Assembly: GCA_031292515.1 (NCBI GenBank) | Contig: JARLGZ010000030.1 | Coordinates: 186,001-250,000, forward strand | DNA from: Puia sp. | Lineage (GTDB): Bacteria; Bacteroidota; Bacteroidia; Chitinophagales; Chitinophagaceae | Length of the DNA: 64,000 bases | Direction of reading: 5' to 3' | Part shown: piece after piece, positions 58,529 to 64,000 of the stretch | Layout of the letters: each line of letters starts with the position of its first letter | How positions within the stretch are numbered: the first letter of the stretch is position 1 | Notes under the pieces: generated by a model | Databases searched by the model: none | The model's input: only the letters and a program-made list of their open reading frames with translations | What the model was told of the DNA's origin: nothing | Translations under genes and position numbers: made by a program

Positions 58529-59791
58529 ATGAATAAAATGGCCATTAAAATCTCCATCGGCATCCTGGGCATCTACGGCCTGGCTGCCTGTAACAACGGT
58601 ACTATGACGAACGATACGAATAACCAGCCCGCGCGGGCGATCCCTTCCAAAGGGAGTTACGGGTATGATCTGGATTTTATGAAACAACACAAGGACAGCG
58701 GGTTGGTAGAGCTGTCGGATCAGGGTGGTTCCGCAAAGATATTGATTAGCGGGGCCTACCAGGCGCGGGTCATGACCAGCACTTCGGCGGGTGACAGCGG
58801 CAACAGTTATGGATGGATCAATTATGACCTGATCTCATCAGGCAAGAAAAAACCCCAGTTCAATGCTTTCGGCGGGGAAGAGCGTTTCTGGCTCGGGCCC
58901 GAAGGCGGCCAATATTCCCTGTATTTCAAGAAAGGGGATTCGTTCAATATCAAGTACTGGCAGGTTCCGGCCATCATAGACACGCTGCCCTGGAAGATTG
59001 TGAGTTCGACTCCGTCGAAGGCCGAATTTTCCGCGCAGGCTGCTCTCTCCAACTATGCGGGCACCGAATTCCAAATAAATATAGACCGGACGATCGAATT
59101 GCTGGACAGGAAAAGTCTTGAAAGCAAATTAGGGACGACGCTGCCCGCCGGTGTAAGTTCCGTGGCCTACCAGACGACCAGCAGCGTGACGAATGCAGGC
59201 GGCACAGCCTGGGAAAAACAAAAAGGGTTGCTGTCTATCTGGCTGCTGGGAATGTTGAACCCCTCTCCCCAGACCGTGGTGATCATCCCTTTTTCTCCGG
59301 GCAAGGACAGCCGCTCCCTGATCACGGATGACTATTTTGGAAAAGTACCGCCGGACCGGCTGATTGTCAAGGACAGCGTACTTTATCTCACTTGTGACGG
59401 GAAGCATCGCAGTAAAATCGGGCTTTCTCCCGCTATCGCCAAATCCATCGTCGCCAGTTATGATTTTGAGAAGAATGTCCTTTCGCTGATCTATTTCCAG
59501 GCCGACAAAAAGGGCAGCTATGTGAATTCAAAATGGGAGATTCAAAAAGAGCCTTTTAAGGGCGACGCGGTCAACGCCTATAATGATGGTCCGCTGGCAG
59601 ACGGCACCCAACTGGGACCTTTTTACGAGATAGAATCTTCGAGCCCGGTAAAGGAATTGAAGGCCGGCGAAGCGCAGACCTATAGCCAGGTGACTTGTCA
59701 TCTGGAAGGAGACTATGCCACGCTGAGCCGGCTTGCCGAACAGGTGTTGGGTGTGAAACTGGAAGAGGCGCGGGTGGCAATCATCAGGTAA
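58529..59791 (+). CDS. DUF6786-like lipoprotein
   Basis: A 420-residue lipoprotein (lipobox in YGLAACNNG). SKGSYGYDLDFMKQHKDSGL, GAYQARVMTSTSAGDSGNSY, GWINYDLI and NAFGGEERFWLGPEGGQYSL fit DUF6786 as I recall it, a Bacteroidota family of unknown function that resembles an aldose-epimerase-like sandwich. The C-terminal LKAGEAQTYSQVTCHLEG with conserved aromatic and charged residues is also typical. No catalytic residues can be named. The frame begins with TTG at 58523, but the ATG at 58529 is taken. It leads a three-gene series. Confidence 0.62.
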   Translation: MNKMAIKISIGILGIYGLAACNNGTMTNDTNNQPARAIPSKGSYGYDLDFMKQHKDSGLVELSDQGGSAKILISGAYQARVMTSTSAGDSGNSYGWINYDLISSGKKKPQFNAFGGEERFWLGPEGGQYSLYFKKGDSFNIKYWQVPAIIDTLPWKIVSSTPSKAEFSAQAALSNYAGTEFQINIDRTIELLDRKSLESKLGTTLPAGVSSVAYQTTSSVTNAGGTAWEKQKGLLSIWLLGMLNPSPQTVVIIPFSPGKDSRSLITDDYFGKVPPDRLIVKDSVLYLTCDGKHRSKIGLSPAIAKSIVASYDFEKNVLSLIYFQADKKGSYVNSKWEIQKEPFKGDAVNAYNDGPLADGTQLGPFYEIESSSPVKELKAGEAQTYSQVTCHLEGDYATLSRLAEQVLGVKLEEARVAIIR

Positions 59792-59843
59792 ACAGCTGGA
59801 AAAAACACATTATTAACCCGATAAACAACAAAAAAATTACCGA

Positions 59844-60719
59844 ATGAAGCTTTACAGAACGAAGAAAGGCATCTTGCTGGAAAATGGAGGAAAATTCCAC
59901 TCACTCGAACAATCCTGGGATTCATTGATCAACCGTGATGACCTGTATGCTTATTTATCTTCGGTAGTTCCGGCTGCCGGAAGTGGCGCAGTCGCTATTT
60001 CGGCGGAACAGGCGGCCCACTGGTGTGAAAAGGAGATCCTGCCGCCCGCGGCTACCCAGGAAGTATGGGCCGCCGGCGTGACCTATTCCCGGAGCAGGGA
60101 TGCCCGGATGGAGGAATCGAAGGCATCGGGCGGCGCCGATTTCTATGATAAGGTCTATGTTGCCGAGCGTCCCGAATTATTCTTTAAATCCTTGCCTCAC
60201 CGTGTCGTCCCGCATGGACAGGACGTCTATATACGCAGGGATTCGGTATGGAATGTGCCCGAACCGGAGCTGACGCTGTTTATAAATGCCAAGGGGCATA
60301 TCCGTGCCTATACGATCGGGAACGACATGAGTTCCCGCAGCATCGAAGGAGAAAATCCGCTTTATCTGCCACAGGCGAAGGTATATGAACGCAGCGCGGC
60401 GCTGGGCCCTTGTCTTTATATTCCGGAATCCCCGATCGATCCTGCAACGACGATCCGGATGGAGATCATCCGGGCGGGCGTAGCGGTATACGAAGGGTCC
60501 GTGCAGATCAGCCGGATCAAAAGATCGCTGACGGAACTGGCTTCCTGGTTATACAGGGAGATGGACTTCCCGACGGGTTGCTTTCTGATGACGGGAACCT
60601 GTCTGGTACCTCCCAATGATTTTACGCTGCAGGAAAGGGACCGGGTCGATATCCGCATCGACGGCATCGGGGTGTTGACCAATACGATTGCTTACCGGCC
60701 CGTTCAAAAGGGACTGTGA
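59844..60719 (+). CDS. Fumarylacetoacetate hydrolase (FAH) family protein
   Basis: A 291-residue enzyme of the FAH superfamily. The metal site is seen in [16 protein letters not shown] (two Glu) and an Asp in [14 protein letters not shown]. The N-terminal half begins as in 2-keto-3-deoxy-D-arabinonate dehydratase-like members ([32 protein letters not shown]). FAH members cleave or dehydrate keto acids from sugar-acid or aromatic routes. Because a GH172 gene follows, a sugar-acid dehydratase is more likely than an aromatic-ring enzyme. Next gene starts within the end of this one if GTG at 60716 is used. Confidence 0.82.
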   Translation: MKLYRTKKGILLENGGKFHSLEQSWDSLINRDDLYAYLSSVVPAAGSGAVAISAEQAAHWCEKEILPPAATQEVWAAGVTYSRSRDARMEESKASGGADFYDKVYVAERPELFFKSLPHRVVPHGQDVYIRRDSVWNVPEPELTLFINAKGHIRAYTIGNDMSSRSIEGENPLYLPQAKVYERSAALGPCLYIPESPIDPATTIRMEIIRAGVAVYEGSVQISRIKRSLTELASWLYREMDFPTGCFLMTGTCLVPPNDFTLQERDRVDIRIDGIGVLTNTIAYRPVQKGL

Positions 60720-60757
60720 TCGAATCTTATATTTTATTTCCCATAAATCTGTGTATT

Positions 60758-61975
60758 ATGTCTCTGTTCATTTTTTCTGTCGTGAAAAAACGGGTCTTCT
60801 GGCTTGCCAACAAGCTTCTTTTCGTCGTCTCCCTGGCGATGTTGACGCCTGCCGTCATGCATGCCCAGCAAGCCGGTTCTTTTAACGGGCTGGAGACTAA
60901 TATGGGCAACCTGTTCCGGCTGTCCAATGCGAAGACCCGCTCCATCAGCCCGGAAAATCTTACCGGCGGAAAGGGAGAGGGTGGTAAAGCGACCAGTGGT
61001 ACGGGTGCGGGACCCGCGCGGGAACTGGGGCAGGGTTGGAAGTTGAGTCCCAGCGTCGTTATCAAATCGAAAACGACTTTCACGATGGCCGAAATAGAAG
61101 GACCCGGGGCCATTCAGCATATCTGGATGACGCCGACGGGCAACTGGCGTTTTTCTATCCTCCGGATCTATTGGGATGACGAGCCCCGGCCTTCGGTAGA
61201 GTGTCCGGTGGGCGACTTCTTCTGTATGGCCTGGGGTAAATATGCACCTTTGCAGTCCCTGGCGGTCGCCGTGAATCCCGGCAGCGCTTTTAACTGTTAC
61301 TGGACGATGCCCTTCCACAAGAAATGCAGGATCACGATGGAAAATATCGATAACGAAGAGATGACCCTGTACTATCAGGTGGACTATACGCTGACGGAGG
61401 TTCCGAAAGATGCCGGTTATTTCCATGCACAGTTTCATCGGGTGAATCCTCTGCCTTATAAGGCTAATTATGTGCTGGTGGACAGCATCCGGGGGAAGGG
61501 GCAGTATGTCGGTACCTACCTGGCCTACGGAGTCCATAACAACGGCTGGTGGGGAGAAGGGGAAATAAAATTCTATATAGACGGTGACAAGGATTTCCCG
61601 ACGATCTGCGGCACGGGAACGGAAGACTATTTCTGCGGATCCTATGACTTCGATACCAATAAAAAGAACGAGGCGGGTGTGGAGAGTTCGGCATATACGG
61701 AATTTTGTACTCCCTATAGCGGTCTTCCGCAGGTCATCCGGGGAGATGGTCATTATAATGTGTCCCAGCGTTTTGGCCTCTACAGGTGGCATATCACCGA
61801 TCCGATCCGTTTCGACAAAGACCTGAAAGTCACCATCCAGGATCTGGGATGGCGGGATGGCGGAAGATACCTGCCCCTCCAGGACGATATATCATCGGTC
61901 GTTTTCTGGTACCAGACGGAGCCGCATGCGCCTTTCCCCCAGCTCCCCTCAAAAGATCAGCTGGAAGTGAATTGA
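60758..61975 (+). CDS. GH172-family (DUF2961) glycoside hydrolase
   Basis: A 405-residue exported enzyme. The ATG at 60758 gives a signal peptide (cleavage near VMHAQQ); GTG at 60716 overlaps the FAH stop and would lengthen the N-terminus by 14 residues. The body is DUF2961, now GH172: SPSVVIKSKTTFTMAEIEG, GAIQHIWMTPTGNWRFSILR, DEPRPSVECPVGDFFCMAWG, ICGTGTEDYFCGSYDF and FWYQTEPHAPFPQLPSKDQL. Known members act on difructose dianhydrides or alpha-D-arabinofuranosides. With the FAH gene before it, an arabinofuranoside route is possible. Confidence 0.83.
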   Translation: MSLFIFSVVKKRVFWLANKLLFVVSLAMLTPAVMHAQQAGSFNGLETNMGNLFRLSNAKTRSISPENLTGGKGEGGKATSGTGAGPARELGQGWKLSPSVVIKSKTTFTMAEIEGPGAIQHIWMTPTGNWRFSILRIYWDDEPRPSVECPVGDFFCMAWGKYAPLQSLAVAVNPGSAFNCYWTMPFHKKCRITMENIDNEEMTLYYQVDYTLTEVPKDAGYFHAQFHRVNPLPYKANYVLVDSIRGKGQYVGTYLAYGVHNNGWWGEGEIKFYIDGDKDFPTICGTGTEDYFCGSYDFDTNKKNEAGVESSAYTEFCTPYSGLPQVIRGDGHYNVSQRFGLYRWHITDPIRFDKDLKVTIQDLGWRDGGRYLPLQDDISSVVFWYQTEPHAPFPQLPSKDQLEVN

Positions 61976-62015
61976 TGCGCTCCCTATCTTTGCGGCCAAT
62001 CATTGGTATGAGCTT

Positions 62016-63476
62016 ATGCAAAGGATGAACTGGGAACAATTATACAGCGCAAGGAGGACAGGGTCGGAATCGGCAGGCGAAACCGGGAATAAGATCATTG
62101 TTCAGGACGGGACGAATGGGGGCGCCGCGGACAATGGGATCAACAAGGTGGCCAGTCCGCATCTCCGCACCTCTTTCCTTCGGGATTATGACCGGATCAT
62201 ATTTTCATCCGCTTTCCGGCGCTTGCAGAATAAGACCCAGGTATTCCCGCTGCCAGGCGCCGTGTTCGTCCACAACCGGCTGACCCATAGCCTCGAAGTG
62301 GCTTCCGTGGGTCGTTCGCTGGGTAAGGCGGTGGGAGACGCGCTGGCCGGTAAATATCCCGGGCAGGGAGAAGATTTCACCGAGTTCTATAAATATGAAT
62401 TGCCTTCCGTTATCGCCGCCGGTTGCCTGGCTCATGATATCGGCAACCCTCCTTTTGGTCATTCGGGGGAGGATGCCATCCGCAGTTTTTTCAAGGGATT
62501 GGAAGGGGATGCGGCGAAGCAGTTTTCACAAAGGCTCAGCCAGAACCAGCAGCGGGACTTCCTGTATTTTGAGGGGAATGCCAATGCCTTCCGGACACTC
62601 ACCCATAGTTTCAACGAACGGGCTGCGGGTGGATTTCGCCTCACCTATGCCACCCTGGCTTCCATCGTAAAATATCCTGCCGATTCGACGAATGGTTTCG
62701 ACAAGCGACGGCTGGCCACCAAGAAATCGGGTTTCTTCGATTCTGAAATCGCTACTTACAGGGATATCGCTTCGACCCTTGGCATCCCCTGTATGGAAGA
62801 GGGCCGGAATATTTTTGCGCGCCATCCATATGTCTATCTTGTCGAGGCTGCGGATGATATCTGTTACCGCGTGATCGATTTTGAGGATGCACACCGGCTT
62901 AATATTATTTCGATGGAGACGTTGAAGGGGCTCTTTCTATCCTTTTTTGATGAGGAGCAGGGGTATGACTCGCGTGACCGCGTCGAGCGCATCCTTCACG
63001 ATATCAATGACGACAACCAGAAAGTGCAGTTCCTGCGTGCCAAGCTGATCAACCTGCTCATCCACCGCGTAAGGGATGTCTTTATGGAGAAGGAGGAGGA
63101 ACTGCTTGAGGGGTCCCTTCAAAAATCGCTGATCGACTACCTGCCGAAGCGGGAACGCCAGCTCGTCAAGGAGATCGACGCCTATTCCGTACAACATATC
63201 TATAATCACCGGTCGGTGGTGGAAATAGAGATCGCCGGCTATAATGTAATCGGGGGCATGCTGAAAGAGTTTTTTGCCGCCATCCTCGACCCCGGGTCCT
63301 CAAAATCAGAAAAGCTCCTGCAGCTGATCTCCCGGCAATTCGTCATCAGCGGAACGCCGGACCGTCTCTACTATGATATCCAGTCCGTTGTCGATTTTAT
63401 AGCGGGCATGACGGATCTTTATGCGGTGGACCTGTACCGTAAGATCACCGGGATGGCTTTTCCTCAGATCAGGTAG
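62016..63476 (+). CDS. dgt: Deoxyguanosinetriphosphate triphosphohydrolase
   Basis: A 486-residue HD-domain enzyme that splits dGTP into deoxyguanosine and triphosphate. FSSAFRRLQNKTQVFPLPGA is the family N-terminus. The metal-binding histidines and aspartate are in HNRLTHSLEVA and AHDIGNPPFGHSGEDAI (His140, Asp141). Further family segments are GFRLTYATLASIVKYP, YVYLVEAADDICYRVIDFED and VVEIEIAGYNVIGGMLKEFF. The first ATG (62016) or the one nine bases on may be used. It may influence nucleotide pools; unrelated to its glycan neighbours. Confidence 0.92.
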   Translation: MQRMNWEQLYSARRTGSESAGETGNKIIVQDGTNGGAADNGINKVASPHLRTSFLRDYDRIIFSSAFRRLQNKTQVFPLPGAVFVHNRLTHSLEVASVGRSLGKAVGDALAGKYPGQGEDFTEFYKYELPSVIAAGCLAHDIGNPPFGHSGEDAIRSFFKGLEGDAAKQFSQRLSQNQQRDFLYFEGNANAFRTLTHSFNERAAGGFRLTYATLASIVKYPADSTNGFDKRRLATKKSGFFDSEIATYRDIASTLGIPCMEEGRNIFARHPYVYLVEAADDICYRVIDFEDAHRLNIISMETLKGLFLSFFDEEQGYDSRDRVERILHDINDDNQKVQFLRAKLINLLIHRVRDVFMEKEEELLEGSLQKSLIDYLPKRERQLVKEIDAYSVQHIYNHRSVVEIEIAGYNVIGGMLKEFFAAILDPGSSKSEKLLQLISRQFVISGTPDRLYYDIQSVVDFIAGMTDLYAVDLYRKITGMAFPQIR

Positions 63477-63486
63477 GGGGGGAGTG

Positions 63487-63645
63487 GTGAGTAGTGAGTG
63501 GTGAATAGTCTGCGGTGAGTGGTGAGTGGTGAGTAGCGGGTAGTCAGGAGTGGTAGTCGAAAATGAGTGATGAGTGGTGAGTGGTCAGTTGTCAGGAGTG
63601 AGTAGTTAGTGATGAGTGGTGAATGGTCAGTAATCGGGAGTGAAT
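63487..63645. repeat. Heptanucleotide GTGAGTG repeat array
   Basis: About twenty seven-base units in register, exact at the start (gtgagta, gtgagtg, gtgaata) and drifting to gtcagga, gttagtg or gtgaata later. The unit and orientation match the array at 45579. It lies directly after the dgt stop codon. Confidence 0.85.
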
Positions 63646-63647
63646 AA

Positions 63648-63690
63648 TGTCTTAGGGGTAAGGGTTAGGGGTGGATAAGGGGTGGGTTGG
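63648..63690. repeat. G-rich heptanucleotide tract
   Basis: aggggta, agggtta, ggggtgg and ataagggg units follow the GTGAGTG array at once, in the same order of the two repeat kinds as at 45.6-45.7 kb. Guanine runs every seven bases may allow quadruplex formation. The remaining 90 bases before the last gene show no further signal. Confidence 0.7.
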
Positions 63691-63781
63691 AGTTGCCTGA
63701 TAGTCTGATAGTGAAAGAAGAAGCCGCCTGTCGCCGGGTTTAGATGGCAGCAGACGGCTATGTGAGGGTAGGGGGTGCTCT

Positions 63782-64000
63782 TTAGAATTCGTCCGTTAGA
63801 GCGAAATCGTTTTTCCTGTACATCCACTGACCGCCGGTGAAATCCGGGAAGTCCACGGTCTGGTTGCCCAGTTCGATGGACTTTTCGCTAAGGGGCGTGA
63901 TCGCGCTCCAGGCGGCTGCATCATAGACATCCTGCGGGGTGGCTACACCGCGTTTTATCGACTCGACAAAAGCGTGCAATACGAAGAAGTCCATTCCGCC
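63782..64000 (-). CDS. Gfo/Idh/MocA-family oxidoreductase, C-terminal end (partial)
   Basis: The last 72 residues of a minus-strand gene that continues beyond the window. VATPQDVYDAAAWSAITPLS, EKSIELGNQTVDFPDF and TGGQWMYRKNDFAL match the C-terminal end of Bacteroidota Gfo/Idh/MocA oxidoreductases and their GH109-like relatives, where DVYDAAxWS and PDFTxGxW are conserved. The N-terminal NAD-binding fold is outside the window. It ends convergently with the dgt gene across the repeat arrays. Confidence 0.72.
   Translation of the reverse strand, partial: GGMDFFVLHAFVESIKRGVATPQDVYDAAAWSAITPLSEKSIELGNQTVDFPDFTGGQWMYRKNDFALTDEF

Noticed and set aside
60734-61792. Minus-strand 352-codon frame
   Set aside because: Antisense to the GH172 gene, which has conserved family motifs; no evidence for a second gene.
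63487-63690. Telomere-like or origin sequence
   Set aside because: The G-rich heptamers only vaguely resemble telomere repeats; no parA, dnaA or DnaA-box cluster is nearby and the window reads as an internal chromosome segment.

Overview
The window looks like a chromosomal segment from a Bacteroidota bacterium, most likely family Chitinophagaceae with a fairly high GC content (judged by eye, not computed). The basis is two SusC/SusD pairs, three ECF sigma genes next to FecR-type or barrel partners, DUF4251, DUF5777, DUF4302 and DUF6786 families known mainly from this phylum, many lipoproteins and secreted glycosidases, and sparse Shine-Dalgarno sequences. I see no rRNA, tRNA, CRISPR array, complete insertion sequence or phage module.

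Layout. 1-3.8 kb: end of an MFS transporter, a DUF4251 protein, a YncE-like propeller, a phytoene-desaturase-type oxidoreductase and a DinB protein. 4.0-8.6 kb: an ECF sigma gene overlapping a gene for a membrane-anchored outer-membrane barrel protein, then an OB-fold protein, a c-type cytochrome lipoprotein, a YceI protein and a DUF5777 barrel. 8.8-28 kb: a long surface-glycan-like cluster. It holds a thioredoxin-like protein coupled to a hybrid histidine kinase, a PglK-like ABC transporter, three glycosyltransferases, a GNAT protein, a polysaccharide deacetylase, three radical SAM enzymes, three methyltransferases, a nucleotidyltransferase, an initiating phosphoglycosyl transferase and a TIM-barrel isomerase. 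The number of radical SAM and methyltransferase genes makes this the most unusual region. 28-34.3 kb: an outer-membrane barrel, a DapA-family lyase and an AraC regulator divergent from a dioxygenase/GH78 rhamnosidase pair.

34.4-45.1 kb: a complete polysaccharide utilisation locus (ECF sigma, FecR, SusC with STN domain, SusD, NagX-like acetyltransferase, GH20 hexosaminidase), pointing to amino-sugar glycans. It is followed by a wrecked GH92 mannosidase gene, heptanucleotide repeats, a CBM9-like protein, an orphan secreted protein and a glycerate kinase. 48.4-57.2 kb: a second locus with an ECF sigma, only the N-terminal fragment of a FecR anti-sigma, a SusC without STN, SusD, a zinc metallohydrolase lipoprotein, a DUF4302 lipoprotein and a small secreted protein. 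57.5-62 kb: an AraC regulator, then a DUF6786 protein, an FAH-family enzyme and a GH172 enzyme. 62-64 kb: a dGTPase, more heptanucleotide repeats and the 3' end of a Gfo/Idh/MocA oxidoreductase gene.

Two cross-cutting patterns stand out. Short tandem repeats are unusually dense both inside genes (15-bp and 24-bp periods that keep frame) and between genes (7-, 12-, 17- and 21-bp periods). In addition, all three ECF sigma genes lack an in-frame ATG before their conserved region and seem to start at TTG. All functions are read from the sequence and from memory of families; no database search was run.
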